From the NCBI GenBank assembly GCA_947452965.1, contig CANGEW010000001.1:1-64000 (forward strand): DNA of 64,000 nt, written 5' to 3'. The first letter of the stretch is position 1; the number at the start of each line of letters is the position of its first letter. A program made the translations under genes and the position numbers. This document shows positions 37,332-47,106 of the stretch, in pieces. Below the pieces are notes generated by a model. It did not search any database. It saw only the letters and a program-made list of their open reading frames with translations, and was not told the DNA's origin. This DNA is from Chitinophagaceae bacterium. GTDB lineage: Bacteria; Bacteroidota; Bacteroidia; Chitinophagales; Chitinophagaceae.

Positions 37332-38612
37332 ATGTACAAAGACAATGCGATTTTTGATTTAATTGGAAAAGAATTAGATAGACAAAGACATGGTATTGAG
37401 CTCATTGCAAGTGAAAATTTCACAAGCATGGAAGTCATGAAAGCTATGGGATCAGTTCTTACAAATAAATATGCAGAGGGGTATCCTGGAAGAAGATACT
37501 ATGGAGGATGCGAAATTGTGGATCAGGTGGAGCAATTAGCGATTGACAGAATCAAGCAAGTTTTTAATTGCGAATATGCTAATGTTCAGCCCCATAGCGG
37601 AGCACAGGCAAATGCCTCTTTGATGTTAGCGATTTTACAGCCCGGTGATAAAATTCTCGGTCTTGATTTAAGCATGGGAGGACATTTAACACATGGCTCT
37701 CCTGTAAATTTTTCAGGAAAATATTTCAAACCCTCATTCTACGGGGTAAAAAAAGAAACCGGATTGATTGATTACGAAATGTTGGAAGAAAAAGCCAGAG
37801 CGGAGAAACCCCAGCTTATCATTTGTGGCGCTTCCGCATATAGTCGTGATATTGACTATGCAAGAATCAGAAAAGTTGCCGACGAAGTTGGAGCATTTGT
37901 ATTATGCGATATGGCACATCCGGCAGGACTGATTGCTAAAGGGTTATTATCTTCCCCTTTTGAACATTGTCATTTTGTAACAAGCACCACTCATAAAACT
38001 TTACGTGGGCCAAGGGGAGGAATTATTTTGATGAAGAAAGATTTTGAAAATCCTTTTGGATTAAAAGATTTGAAAGGTAATGTGAGAATGATGAGTAATT
38101 TGATTGACATGGCGGTATTTCCCGGAACTCAAGGGGGACCCCTAGAACATGTAATTGCCGCCAAGGCAGTTGCTTTTGGTGAATTATTATCTGATGAGTT
38201 TACCGATTACGTTACACAAGTTCAAAAAAATGCCCAAGCGATGGCTAAAGCATTCATAGCCAAGGATTATCAAATCATTAGTGGGGGCACCGACAATCAT
38301 TTAATGTTGATAGATTTACGTAATAAAAATATCACTGGAAAAAAAGCACAGGAAACGTTAGATAGAGCACATATTACACTCAATAAAAATGCCGTTCCTT
38401 TTGATGATAAAAGTCCTTTTGTAACTAGCGGCATACGTGTTGGCGTTCCTGCTATCACCACCAGGGGTATGAAAGAAAAAGATATGCAAACTGTTGTAGA
38501 TTTGATTGACCGCGTTTTGATGGATATAGATAATGAAGCGAATGTTGAATCCGTAAGAACAGAAGTAAATAAATTAATGAAACAATTCCCGCTGTATCCT
38601 GAGTTAGGATAA
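37332..38612 (+). CDS. glyA: Serine hydroxymethyltransferase
   Basis: GlyA interconverts serine and glycine with tetrahydrofolate, supplying one-carbon units. The start is set at the ATG 37332 ([32 protein letters not shown]), which matches the family N-terminus and lies just after a promoter -7 motif. This gives 426 residues. The pyridoxal-phosphate lysine is in [15 protein letters not shown]. Other conserved parts are [28 protein letters not shown] and [17 protein letters not shown]. It is followed 25 bp later by a DUF4293 gene on the same strand. Confidence 0.97.
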   Translation: MYKDNAIFDLIGKELDRQRHGIELIASENFTSMEVMKAMGSVLTNKYAEGYPGRRYYGGCEIVDQVEQLAIDRIKQVFNCEYANVQPHSGAQANASLMLAILQPGDKILGLDLSMGGHLTHGSPVNFSGKYFKPSFYGVKKETGLIDYEMLEEKARAEKPQLIICGASAYSRDIDYARIRKVADEVGAFVLCDMAHPAGLIAKGLLSSPFEHCHFVTSTTHKTLRGPRGGIILMKKDFENPFGLKDLKGNVRMMSNLIDMAVFPGTQGGPLEHVIAAKAVAFGELLSDEFTDYVTQVQKNAQAMAKAFIAKDYQIISGGTDNHLMLIDLRNKNITGKKAQETLDRAHITLNKNAVPFDDKSPFVTSGIRVGVPAITTRGMKEKDMQTVVDLIDRVLMDIDNEANVESVRTEVNKLMKQFPLYPELG

Positions 38613-38637
38613 TCGTTTTACTATTAAATCGGCATGT

Positions 38638-39048
38638 ATGATACAAAGAATCCAAAGTATTTGGTTATTGTTAGCAAGCATATGCACTTTTTGCTCGCTT
38701 CAATTACCTTTTTATTCAGGAAGTTTAGCCAATAACAATGTAGTAGTGTTTGTAAATGGTATGTATAGTTTTCCCATTTCATTTGTAACTATTGTAATTG
38801 GTGTGCTTACGACAATTAGTATTTTTTTGTATAATAATCGCCCTTTACAAATGAGGTTTTGCTTGTTTAGCTTGATATTAGAAAGCTTATTGATCTTCCT
38901 TTATTTTACTCAAACGAAGCAATTCATTTCAGGCACACTATCTCTTTCTTCAATTTTGCAGTTATTAGTATTTTTCTTTGTGCTACTAGCTTTCAGAGGA
39001 ATCTTCAAAGATCACAAAATTGTAAAAGAAAGTGATCGTTTGAGATAA
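38638..39048 (+). CDS. DUF4293 family membrane protein
   Basis: 136 residues with four predicted membrane helices (IWLLLASICTFCSLQLPFYSG, FPISFVTIVIGVLTTISIFLYN, MRFCLFSLILESLLIFLYF, LSLSSILQLLVFFFVLLAF). The N-terminus MIQRIQSIWLLLASICTF is characteristic of the Bacteroidota-restricted DUF4293 family, as is the RPLQMR segment after helix two. Function is unknown. It lies 25 bp after glyA, probably cotranscribed, and its end is 6 bp from the convergent second uvrA. Confidence 0.85.
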   Translation: MIQRIQSIWLLLASICTFCSLQLPFYSGSLANNNVVVFVNGMYSFPISFVTIVIGVLTTISIFLYNNRPLQMRFCLFSLILESLLIFLYFTQTKQFISGTLSLSSILQLLVFFFVLLAFRGIFKDHKIVKESDRLR

Positions 39049-39054
39049 TTAATA

Positions 39055-41886
39055 CTATAAAAATTTAGCCGTATAGCCCACCTTCTTTTTCTTTAATTCG
39101 GAAGGTGTTCCTGTAAACACTAAATTTCCTCCTTCAGCGCCTGCCTCAGCACCCAGATCAATAATCCAGTCACAACATTTCAACACATCTGTATTATGCT
39201 CAATTACAATGATGGAATGACCTTGATCTACCAACGCATTAAATGAGGTTAATAGTTTTTGAATGTCGTGAAAATGCAATCCTGTAGTTGGCTCGTCAAA
39301 AATAAACAACGTAGTGCCTTGCGATTTCCCCTTTCCTAAAAAAGAAGCTAATTTGACCCGTTGCGCTTCTCCTCCGCTTAAAGTATTAGAAGACTGCCCT
39401 AATTTCACATATCCCAATCCCACATCAGACAAAGGCTGAATAGCTTTCGCAATAGCTATTCCATTTTTTGAATCGTTAGTAAAAAATTCAATTGCCTCAT
39501 CTACACTCATTTCTAATAATTCGTGAATATTTTTATCATTATATCTAACTTCCAGTACTTCATCTTTGAATCGCTTTCCTTTGCACATATCGCATTCTAA
39601 ATGAACATCGGCCAAAAACTGCATTTCCACAACTTGCGAACCCTCTCCTTTACAAGTATCGCATCTGCCGCCATCCACATTAAATGAAAAATGTTTAGGC
39701 ATAAACCCCCGCATTTTGCTTAGAGGTTGTTTAGAATACAAGTCTCTTATTTCGTCATAGGCTTTTATATAGGTAACGGGATTGCTCCTACTAGACTTTC
39801 CAATAGGATTTTGATCTACCAATTCTAATTGTTTAATGTAATCAATATCTCCACTTAATTTTTTGTACATCCCAGGCTTATCTACAAATTCTCCTAAGTG
39901 CTTTTTTAATGCTGGATATAAAATCTGTTTGATTAACGTGGTTTTACCACTTCCGCTTACCCCGCTTACAGCACAAATTGTATGTAAAGGAAATTCAACG
40001 GTTATATTTTTTAAATTGTTCTCTTTTGCGCCCTCTACGGTGATGCTTCTGTTCCATTTTCTGGGGGTTTTAGGCGGCTCTATTTTTAAAGTGCCGGAAA
40101 GATATTTACCAGTTAAGCTTTTTTTATTTTGGATAATTTCTTCATAGTTTCCAGCAGCAACAAGTGTCCCACCTAAATGGCTAGCCAATGGGCCCATATC
40201 TATTATATAATCTGCTTCACGCATCATCATTTCATCATGCTCTACTACTACAACCGTATTCCCTAAGTCACGCAACTCTTTTAATACAGAAATAAGGCGC
40301 TCTGTGTCTCTTGAATGCAAGCCAATAGAGGGCTCATCTAATATGTATAATGAATTAGTTAAATTACTTCCTAAACTTCTAGTAAGTTGAATTCGTTGGC
40401 TCTCACCGCCGCTCAGTGTATTAGCTAATCTGTTAAGTGTAATATAACCTAGTCCAACATCTAGAAGTGTTTTTAATCGGTGATGAATCTCCAGGAGTAT
40501 TCTTTTTGCTACTTGCTGGTCATATTCACTCAAAGACAACTTTTCAAACCATTCATATAAATCTTTAACCGGCCATTCGCAAAGTTCTCCAATATGTTTT
40601 CCTCCGATTTTCACATACAACGCATCTTTTCGTAACCGATAACCTTTACAATCAGGGCAAGTCGTTCTGCCTCGATATCTACTCAATAAAACGCGATATT
40701 GTACTTTGTATAAATTCTGTTCTACTTCTTTAAAAAAATCATTGATGCCATAGGCATCTTTGTTACCATTCCAGAGTTCTTCCAATTGAGATGACGATAA
40801 TTCCATAATGGGTTTGTGAATCGGAAAATCAAACTTTTTAGCTGCCCTAATAAAAGCATCCTTCCATGAACTTAATTTTTCGCCTCTCCAAGGTGCAACG
40901 GCTCCTTCAAATAAACTCAATCGTTGATCCGGAATCACTAAATCTTTATCTATTCCTAATACATGAGAAAAACCTTCGCAAGTGGGACAGGCTCCAAATG
41001 GATTGTTGAATGAAAACAAGTTTGGGGCAGGTTCTTCAAACAGCATGCCATCTAATTCAAATTTATTACTGAATTGAAATGTTTTATTATCATTTATCAA
41101 CAACGTTACTACTCCTTCCCCTTCATAAAAAGCCGTTGATACAGAATCTGCTATTCTATGTAAATCATCTTGATCAAAATCTTTTTTAACTAAACGATCG
41201 ATTAAAACAAACGTGTCGGTTGTATTTGTTTTAGATGATTTGAAAACAGGATGCTTTTTATTTTCTAATAATTCTTCAATTCTGAGTACCTCTTTACTAA
41301 AATAAATTCTTGAAAATCCTTTTTGCAACAAAATAGAAAGCTCTTCTTCTATGTCTCGTTTAGCGTGTTTTTTAAACGGAACCAATAAAAGAATTTTATC
41401 ACCAGCTTTTAATTGATTGATTGTTTTAATAATATCTTCAACGTCATCTTTTTTCACTTCTGCTCCACTAACAGGAGATATGGTTTTTCCAACGCGAGCA
41501 AACAACAAACGTAAATAGTCATAAATTTCTGTCATACTGCCAACTGTACTTCTGGGTGTTCTAGTAACAACTTTTTGTTCAATGGCAATAGCGGGACAAA
41601 GACCTTGTATCATATCCACATCAGGCTTATTCATTCGTTGCATAAATTGTCTTGCGTATGAACTCAGACTCTCTGCATATCTTCTTTGGCCTTCTGCAAA
41701 CAAAGTATCTATTGTTAAAGAAGATTTTCCTGATCCAGAAACTCCCGTAACTACGACTAGTTTATTTCGTGGTATGGTTACCGTTACATTTTTTAAATTA
41801 TGTACTCGTGCGCCCTTAATCACAATATTATTAGAAGAATGTACGTTAGTAATAACAGGTTTTTTTATAGTGGTTTTTTCTTTCAT
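39055..41886 (-). CDS. Excinuclease ABC subunit A (second UvrA paralogue)
   Basis: A second full-length UvrA-type ATPase (943 residues from the ATG at 41886, [36 protein letters not shown]). Walker A boxes are GVSGSGKSS and GVSGSGKTT; signatures are [17 protein letters not shown] and [17 protein letters not shown]. Zinc-module cysteines are present in [18 protein letters not shown] and CDTCKGEG...CDMCKGKRF. It is clearly diverged from the copy at 12-15 kb: for example [26 protein letters not shown] against [27 protein letters not shown]. The length shows it is not the short UvrA2 type that lacks the UvrB-binding domain. It may be an alternative damage sensor. Monocistronic. Confidence 0.93.
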   Translation of the reverse strand: MKEKTTIKKPVITNVHSSNNIVIKGARVHNLKNVTVTIPRNKLVVVTGVSGSGKSSLTIDTLFAEGQRRYAESLSSYARQFMQRMNKPDVDMIQGLCPAIAIEQKVVTRTPRSTVGSMTEIYDYLRLLFARVGKTISPVSGAEVKKDDVEDIIKTINQLKAGDKILLLVPFKKHAKRDIEEELSILLQKGFSRIYFSKEVLRIEELLENKKHPVFKSSKTNTTDTFVLIDRLVKKDFDQDDLHRIADSVSTAFYEGEGVVTLLINDNKTFQFSNKFELDGMLFEEPAPNLFSFNNPFGACPTCEGFSHVLGIDKDLVIPDQRLSLFEGAVAPWRGEKLSSWKDAFIRAAKKFDFPIHKPIMELSSSQLEELWNGNKDAYGINDFFKEVEQNLYKVQYRVLLSRYRGRTTCPDCKGYRLRKDALYVKIGGKHIGELCEWPVKDLYEWFEKLSLSEYDQQVAKRILLEIHHRLKTLLDVGLGYITLNRLANTLSGGESQRIQLTRSLGSNLTNSLYILDEPSIGLHSRDTERLISVLKELRDLGNTVVVVEHDEMMMREADYIIDMGPLASHLGGTLVAAGNYEEIIQNKKSLTGKYLSGTLKIEPPKTPRKWNRSITVEGAKENNLKNITVEFPLHTICAVSGVSGSGKTTLIKQILYPALKKHLGEFVDKPGMYKKLSGDIDYIKQLELVDQNPIGKSSRSNPVTYIKAYDEIRDLYSKQPLSKMRGFMPKHFSFNVDGGRCDTCKGEGSQVVEMQFLADVHLECDMCKGKRFKDEVLEVRYNDKNIHELLEMSVDEAIEFFTNDSKNGIAIAKAIQPLSDVGLGYVKLGQSSNTLSGGEAQRVKLASFLGKGKSQGTTLFIFDEPTTGLHFHDIQKLLTSFNALVDQGHSIIVIEHNTDVLKCCDWIIDLGAEAGAEGGNLVFTGTPSELKKKKVGYTAKFL

Positions 41887-42168
41887 TATCTTTTTGTTCA
41901 ACACTGCGAAATTAGGCTAAGATTGCGGTTAATACTGAGAAAAATACGCGATTTGTAAAATATACTGCGTAAATCTACGTATGGTTTTAGAGCACTACTA
42001 CTCGATTTTTCATTTTACGTAAAAAATTGTTTAAAATTTTTTGGAGGGATACAAAACGACTATACCTTAGCAGTACAATATCCAAATAAAGAAAAAAGGT
42101 TCCCTAAATTAACCGCTTCTTTAAAAAGATATTTCATCCAAATCCAAACCAACAAAAACTGAAAAACC

Positions 42169-42750
42169 ATGAAAAACCTTACCCAACTTACCGACCAAGA
42201 ATTAGTTCGCAGCTACATGAACAACGAAGCAGATGCATTATCAGTTTTGGTAGCTCGTTACAAAGACAAAATTTTCACTTCTATCTATTTATTAGTAAAA
42301 GACAAATATCTTGCTGAAGATATTTTTCAAGATGTATTTATCCGTATTATTGACACATTAAGAAATGGTCGTTATACAGACGAAGGAAAATTTTTACCAT
42401 GGGCTTTACGTATTGCGCACAACATGTGTGTGGATCATTTCAGAAAAGTAAAACGTAGTCCAAGTATCAAAACAAGTGAAAATCATGACATTTTTGAAGT
42501 ATTAAATTTCTCTGAAGCTGGTAAAGACGAGAAAATTATGCAAAATGAAACAAGTGATAAAATCAGAAGAATGATTGATATGTTGCCAGAAGACCAAAGA
42601 GAAGTAATTATTCTTCGTAATTATGCTGATTTGAGTTTTAAAGAAATTGCACAATTAACTAATTCTAGCATCAATACTTGTTTGGGAAGAATGCGTTATG
42701 CTTTGATTAACTTAAGAAAAATGATGACTGAAATGCAAATTGCATTGTAA
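42169..42750 (+). CDS. ECF-family RNA polymerase sigma factor
   Basis: A 193-residue sigma-70 family regulator. Region 2 reads DQELVRSYMNNEADALSVLVARYKDKIFTSIYLLVKDKYLAEDIFQDVFIRIIDTLRNGRYTDEGKFLPWALRIAHNMCVDHFRK. Region 4 reads MIDMLPEDQREVIILRNYADLSFKEIAQLTNSSINTCLGRMRYALINLRKMM, a helix-turn-helix for -35 binding. There is no anti-sigma gene beside it: upstream is divergent uvrA (282 bp away) and downstream, after a terminator, convergent dsbD. It may therefore be controlled at expression level rather than by a linked anti-sigma. Target genes are unknown. Confidence 0.93.
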   Translation: MKNLTQLTDQELVRSYMNNEADALSVLVARYKDKIFTSIYLLVKDKYLAEDIFQDVFIRIIDTLRNGRYTDEGKFLPWALRIAHNMCVDHFRKVKRSPSIKTSENHDIFEVLNFSEAGKDEKIMQNETSDKIRRMIDMLPEDQREVIILRNYADLSFKEIAQLTNSSINTCLGRMRYALINLRKMMTEMQIAL

Positions 42751-42773
42751 CATAAAAACATGGTTCTTACACA

Positions 42774-42800
42774 AACCCTTTCCAACTGGAGAGGGTTTTT
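42774..42800 (+). terminator. Rho-independent terminator after the sigma factor
   Basis: AACCCTTTCC-AACT-GGAGAGGGTT is a 10-bp stem with one wobble and a T-run. Its end overlaps the stop codon of convergent dsbD. Confidence 0.8.
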
Positions 42801-44736
42801 ATTTTGTTGTAAGTGCCTTTATTCCACATTGAAGCCATTCTAGATAAGCTTTTTTATCAGGTGTATAACCAATAGGTCGATTGGCTAACTGTTCTTCTGA
42901 GTTTATGATGGCATAAAAAGGTTGGGCGTTATTTTGAAAATTTTCTTGCTCTAAGGTTGACCATTTGTCTCCATAATTATTAATGATTTTAGAGGGTCCT
43001 TCTTTGGGTTGATACAAAAATTGCTCAGATGGTGGCAGCTCTTTCTTATCATCAACATACAAAGAAATCACAATGAAATTCTCACTCATTAACTTATATA
43101 CTTCTGGATCGCTCCAAATATTTTCTTCCATTCTTCTGCAGTTCACACAAGCATAACCAGTAAAGTCGATTAAAATTAGTTTATGTGCTGCTTTTGCCAT
43201 TGCAATGCCTTCTTGGTAATCCTTAGAACAATGAAAGCCCAAAACACAATCGGATTCCTTTTTATAAATACTATAATATAAAGGAGGTGGAAAGCCGCTA
43301 ATGAGTTTTAAATTTGCCCAATTTGTATTGGTGACACCTGGTAATAAATACAAAGTAAAGCATCCTACAACAAAACCAATTACTTTTCTGGCCGATGAAA
43401 TTTTGGGGGTATCGCTATCATGTGAAAATTTAATTTTACCAAAAAGATAAAAGGTAAGTCCTAACCCTACCAATATCCAGATGCCAATAAAAATTTCTCT
43501 CTTGAGGAGCCCCCAATGCATCACTAAATCTGCATTCGATAAAAATTTAAAAGCTAACGCAATTTCTAAAAAACCCAAGACTACTTTTACTGAATTTAGC
43601 CAACCGCCAGATTTTGGTAAAGATTGAAGCCAATTAGGGAATAAAGCAAATAATGCAAACGGCAATGCCAACGCTAACCCAAATCCGCCCATTCCGGCTG
43701 TTAGCTGCATAGCCCCTCCATCGCTTACTAAAGAACCGGCTAATAATGAACCTAATATGGGTCCTGTACATGAAAAAGAAACCAATGCCAAAGTTAAAGC
43801 CATAAAAAAAATCCCAAAGATATTACCGGCTCCTGCTTTACTATCTGCTCCTGTGGAGAAAGATGCAGGCAAAGAAATTTCATAAAAACCAAAAAAAGAA
43901 AATGCAAAAAAAATAAAAATCAAAAAGAAAAAAACATTTAGATAAACATTGGTAGATATGTTGTTTAAAAATGCAGGATTAATAGAATCTAAAAAGTGAA
44001 AAGGCAAACTCAGTAGGACATAAATAAAGAAAATAAAAAAGCCATATAAAAATGCATTTTTAATGCCTGATTTTTTATTAGTCGCTTTTTTTGTAAAAAA
44101 AGATACCGTGAGGGGGATCATTGGAAAAACACATGGAGTAAGCAAAGCAATTAATCCACCTAAAAAACCAATGAAAAATAAGCTTCCTAAACTTTTGGAG
44201 ACATCGTTTTTTATCGGCGCAACTCCACAATTACTGATTGGGTGATTAATGTCAATGGTGGGAATTTTTAACCTTTTACTTACAATTGAATCTCCAGACA
44301 AGCTAATCAAAAGGTTGGTTTCTTCTGGTATAAAATTGTTTTCTTTAGAAACATTGTACGTAATTGTTGCCTGAATATTATTTACTGAGCTATCTGAAAT
44401 AGTAATTTTTTGTTCTAATTCTATACTATTAATAAACACCTTTTTTTTCTTTTCATAAATGAGATCATTTACAAAAGTAGGCTTGCTTTGTATTTGAATG
44501 GGATCAGCAAGTAGTGAAGGCGTATACTTTACAACAACTCCCTCTAACTGATCTGCTTTATCTTGATCATATAAAATCCAACCTGAAGAAATGGCTCCTT
44601 TGATATGAATTAAATATTGATTTTCTTGAATCGCTTTTACTTGGTAACTCCATGTAACTACACTACTTTCTTGTGCATACATCAATGTAGGTAACATTAT
44701 AATCAAAAGAAACAGAAGTACTAGTAGCTTTTTCAT
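42799..44736 (-). CDS. dsbD: Thiol:disulfide interchange protein DsbD (alpha-domain cysteines absent)
   Basis: DsbD passes electrons from cytoplasmic thioredoxin through the inner membrane to periplasmic thiol proteins. The ATG at 44736 gives the signal peptide MKKLLVLLFLLIIMLPTLMYAQ and 645 residues. The membrane domain has its two redox cysteines in LLTPCVFPMIPLTVSFF and LVSFSCTGPILGSLL. The C-terminal thioredoxin-like gamma domain has the pair YACVNCRRMEENIW. The periplasmic N-terminal alpha domain, however, has no cysteine pair: where the neighbouring paralogue reads VCNDQKCLPP, this protein reads VSKENNFIPE (S130, F135). Electron exit may therefore go through the neighbour. A terminator separates it from that gene. 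Confidence 0.93.
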   Translation of the reverse strand: MKKLLVLLFLLIIMLPTLMYAQESSVVTWSYQVKAIQENQYLIHIKGAISSGWILYDQDKADQLEGVVVKYTPSLLADPIQIQSKPTFVNDLIYEKKKKVFINSIELEQKITISDSSVNNIQATITYNVSKENNFIPEETNLLISLSGDSIVSKRLKIPTIDINHPISNCGVAPIKNDVSKSLGSLFFIGFLGGLIALLTPCVFPMIPLTVSFFTKKATNKKSGIKNAFLYGFFIFFIYVLLSLPFHFLDSINPAFLNNISTNVYLNVFFFLIFIFFAFSFFGFYEISLPASFSTGADSKAGAGNIFGIFFMALTLALVSFSCTGPILGSLLAGSLVSDGGAMQLTAGMGGFGLALALPFALFALFPNWLQSLPKSGGWLNSVKVVLGFLEIALAFKFLSNADLVMHWGLLKREIFIGIWILVGLGLTFYLFGKIKFSHDSDTPKISSARKVIGFVVGCFTLYLLPGVTNTNWANLKLISGFPPPLYYSIYKKESDCVLGFHCSKDYQEGIAMAKAAHKLILIDFTGYACVNCRRMEENIWSDPEVYKLMSENFIVISLYVDDKKELPPSEQFLYQPKEGPSKIINNYGDKWSTLEQENFQNNAQPFYAIINSEEQLANRPIGYTPDKKAYLEWLQCGIKALTTK

Positions 44737-44757
44737 ATCTCCATAATTCAAATGAAT

Positions 44758-44782
44758 AAAAAATCCCGAAATATTCGGGATT
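44758..44782 (-). terminator. Rho-independent terminator between the alpha-domain gene and dsbD
   Basis: AATCCCGAA-ATA-TTCGGGATT is a perfect 9-bp stem. Read on the minus strand it is followed by six Ts. It stops transcription of the upstream alpha-domain gene shortly before the dsbD start at 44736. Confidence 0.9.
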
Positions 44783-44794
44783 CAAAGTTAGTTT

Positions 44795-45253
44795 TTATTT
44801 GTCTTCTAATTTTACCGAAAATGAAACATCTGTTGGAGGGAGACATTTTTGATCATTACAAACCATAAAATTAACCGTTCCCTTTATGATGGTATTTGCT
44901 TTTGTTTTAAGCGTTAGTTTTTGAACAAAATCAACTTTATTTTCATAAAATTTTAATTTTGAATCAAAGTTCTTGTCATAGGCAAATTTGGCTTTTCCTT
45001 GTTCTGTAACTTTACCCTCTAATTTTACTAATGGATTTTTTGAAAACACGAATGAAGTAGATACGGGGCCATCACCTGCTTCTTGAGCATATACATGCCA
45101 TTTGTTTTGAATAGTAGCTATTGCATGAATCTCATATTTTTTATCAGAAATCTTTTTGGCTGTAAACTCCCATGTTACAGGTTTTTCAATTTGTGCCCAT
45201 GTGCTTAATGAATAAAAAAATAAGGCTACAAATAATATAAATATTTTTTTCAT
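44795..45253 (-). CDS. Stand-alone DsbD alpha-domain protein (periplasmic, with cysteine pair)
   Basis: The ORF track starts at 45364, inside purQ; the ATG at 45253 gives a signal peptide MKKIFILFVALFFYSLSTWAQ and 152 residues. The mature protein is a single immunoglobulin-like DsbD N-terminal domain: PVTWEFTAKKISDKKYEIHAIATIQNKWHVYAQEAGDGP, ending VNFMVCNDQKCLPPTDVSFSVKLEDK. It keeps a CX4C pair (C132, C137) in the position of the redox-active pair of the DsbD alpha domain. It aligns without gaps to the alpha domain of the downstream dsbD, which lacks both cysteines. I infer it accepts electrons from DsbD in the periplasm; this is untested. Confidence 0.87.
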   Translation of the reverse strand: MKKIFILFVALFFYSLSTWAQIEKPVTWEFTAKKISDKKYEIHAIATIQNKWHVYAQEAGDGPVSTSFVFSKNPLVKLEGKVTEQGKAKFAYDKNFDSKLKFYENKVDFVQKLTLKTKANTIIKGTVNFMVCNDQKCLPPTDVSFSVKLEDK

Positions 45254-45302
45254 GTGTCTTCGATTAAAAAGTGAATATAGTAATGTGCGTTGTGTAATAC
45301 TA

Positions 45303-45974
45303 TTAATTGATGCCAAAAATTGTGTTAAACACTTGTAATCCATCTCTGTTTTGAAGGTTTGCACTAGAAGCTCTTTCTGGATGAGGCATCATGCCAAAAA
45401 CATTTCTTCCTGCATTGCAGATACCTGCAATATTGTTAATAGCGCCATTAGGATTGCTTTCTGTCGTAACTTGTCCATTTTCATTACAATATCTATAGAT
45501 GATCTGATTATTAGCCTCTAAAGATTCGAGAACGTCTGCTTGGGCAAAATACCTGCCTTCACCATGAGCAATTGGAATTTTTAAAACAGCGGAATTATTA
45601 GATGCTGAATTTGTGAGGTAAATGTTTTTACAAATAAATTGCTGGTTGGCGTTTTGCAACAATACACCTGGAAGAAGTCCGCTCTCACATAATATTTGGA
45701 AACCATTACAAACACCCAATACTTTTCCTCCCCTATTGGCAAAGTCTATTACGCTTTGCATCATTGGACTAAACCTAGCTATGGCGCCACAACGTAAATA
45801 GTCACCATAACTGAATCCGCCTGGTAATACGATGCAATCGTCTGTAGTGAACATGCTTAGGTCGCTGTCTTTATGCCAAAGCTGAATCACTTCTTGATGT
45901 AAATCTTGTTCCAATGACTCAATCATGTCCCTATCACAATTTGATCCAGGAAAAACGACTACTCCAAATTTCAT
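45303..45974 (-). CDS. purQ: Phosphoribosylformylglycinamidine synthase, glutaminase subunit
   Basis: PurQ is the glutamine amidotransferase subunit of FGAM synthase in purine biosynthesis, releasing ammonia from glutamine for PurL. At 223 residues the length fits. The nucleophile cysteine is in GKVLGVCNGFQILCESGLLPG, and the His/Glu partners are in FGMMPHPERAS. The N-terminus MKFGVVVFPGSNCDRDM is classic. A stand-alone PurQ implies that this organism uses the multi-subunit PurL-PurQ-PurS form instead of the large fused PurL found in many Bacteroidota; those genes are not in the window. A weak -7 motif lies at 46016-46023. Confidence 0.95.
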   Translation of the reverse strand: MKFGVVVFPGSNCDRDMIESLEQDLHQEVIQLWHKDSDLSMFTTDDCIVLPGGFSYGDYLRCGAIARFSPMMQSVIDFANRGGKVLGVCNGFQILCESGLLPGVLLQNANQQFICKNIYLTNSASNNSAVLKIPIAHGEGRYFAQADVLESLEANNQIIYRYCNENGQVTTESNPNGAINNIAGICNAGRNVFGMMPHPERASSANLQNRDGLQVFNTIFGIN

Positions 45975-46015
45975 AAGTTACTAAATTTTTACATTTTAAA
46001 ATATGTGATATAAAA

Positions 46016-46023
46016 CAAAAATA
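46016..46023 (-). promoter_or_regulatory. Putative -7 element (TAnnTTTG) for purQ
   Basis: On the minus strand TATTTTTG lies 41 bp before the purQ ATG at 45974. No -33 motif was found. Confidence 0.4.
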
Positions 46024-46034
46024 CTCAGAATGTA

Positions 46035-47024
46035 TTAATGTGAAATAAAAAAACAACTCACGGCAACAGAAACTCCTATTAATGCCCAAAATATTATGAG
46101 ATTAACCCATTTATTCACTGAATAAAAAAAGAACGAACTCAATAAAACTGAAAGGGGGCCAACTGAAATAATCCAATCAAAAAAACTAGCTGTTTTATTT
46201 AAAAAAGGCAATACAAGAGCTAATATAAAAAACAAATATAATATTGACCAGCAGTTTCTAGATTGAACCAATAGCCTGCGCATGTTTTGTTGTATAAAAT
46301 AAACACCGATTAAAGATATGATAGCAACTACAATTAATCCTACCCATTGCATATTAGATATAACAATGAAAGGTATTTTAAATCCAAACATGCTTGGAAT
46401 CAAATTAATATTTTTTACATCCATTAAAAAATTAATCGACACGATGAAATAATATGGAGTTAATAATCCTAAAAAAACTATGATCCATTCATGCAATCGA
46501 AAAGGCCTTGAAATAGAAAGTGCAAATAAAACCGGAAAAATAAAGAAAAGTGAAGGGGCATAAATTAATGATGTGAGACCCAACAATAACCCTAGGTTAA
46601 AGATTTTTTTTTGGGGATGATGAACATTATTAAGCTTGAAAAGCATCGATAAAATCCAAATAATGAATGTATTTGCAACAAAAGCCGCAGTAACTTGTCT
46701 GTGAAACACTCCCATTGAAATAACTAACAAATAGCTCATCCCAATTAAATAATGGGATTTTGAAAACATTTTTTGGTCATTGATGATTTTGTTGAGCAAC
46801 AAAGCCTGTACAAACAATAATATAATAAAAAAAATGGAGCATGTAACAGATGTATTTCCTGTAACATGTGATAAAAAATTAGCTAACGAATGATACAGAA
46901 TGGTATCTCCAGGCTGGATTGACACCAAACAAGGAGTTGCAAATATGGACCAATTTAGCAAAAAGCCAAAAATGATAAGCAAAAAATTATTAAAGGGAAT
47001 ATTACTTTTAAAACTGCCTACCAC
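46035..47024 (-). CDS. DUF6427-like polytopic membrane protein
   Basis: 329 residues with about nine to ten membrane helices (for example NFLLIIFGFLLNWSIFA, VTCSIFFIILLFVQALLL, NLGLLLGLTSLIYAPSLFFIFPVLFALS, WIIVFLGLLTPYYFIVSI, ILYLFFILALVLPFL). The layout, with MVGSFKSNIPFNNFLL at the start and a RPFRLHEWIIVFLGLLTPYYF segment, fits the Bacteroidota DUF6427 family of unknown function. The start is a GTG at 47024; no in-frame ATG lies upstream in a sensible place. It sits between purQ and a secreted protein gene on the same strand with gaps of 60-80 bp. Confidence 0.75.
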   Translation of the reverse strand: MVGSFKSNIPFNNFLLIIFGFLLNWSIFATPCLVSIQPGDTILYHSLANFLSHVTGNTSVTCSIFFIILLFVQALLLNKIINDQKMFSKSHYLIGMSYLLVISMGVFHRQVTAAFVANTFIIWILSMLFKLNNVHHPQKKIFNLGLLLGLTSLIYAPSLFFIFPVLFALSISRPFRLHEWIIVFLGLLTPYYFIVSINFLMDVKNINLIPSMFGFKIPFIVISNMQWVGLIVVAIISLIGVYFIQQNMRRLLVQSRNCWSILYLFFILALVLPFLNKTASFFDWIISVGPLSVLLSSFFFYSVNKWVNLIIFWALIGVSVAVSCFFISH

Positions 47025-47106
47025 TATTAAAATTGATTGGTTTAATTAGCAAAATTCATACTTTAACATGCAAAAAAATACGATGTGAATAAATAGGGGA
47101 AACTTG

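Noticed and set aside
45254-45364. Upstream extension of the DsbD alpha-domain protein into purQ
   Set aside because: The extension overlaps purQ coding sequence, while the ATG at 45253 begins a typical signal peptide.
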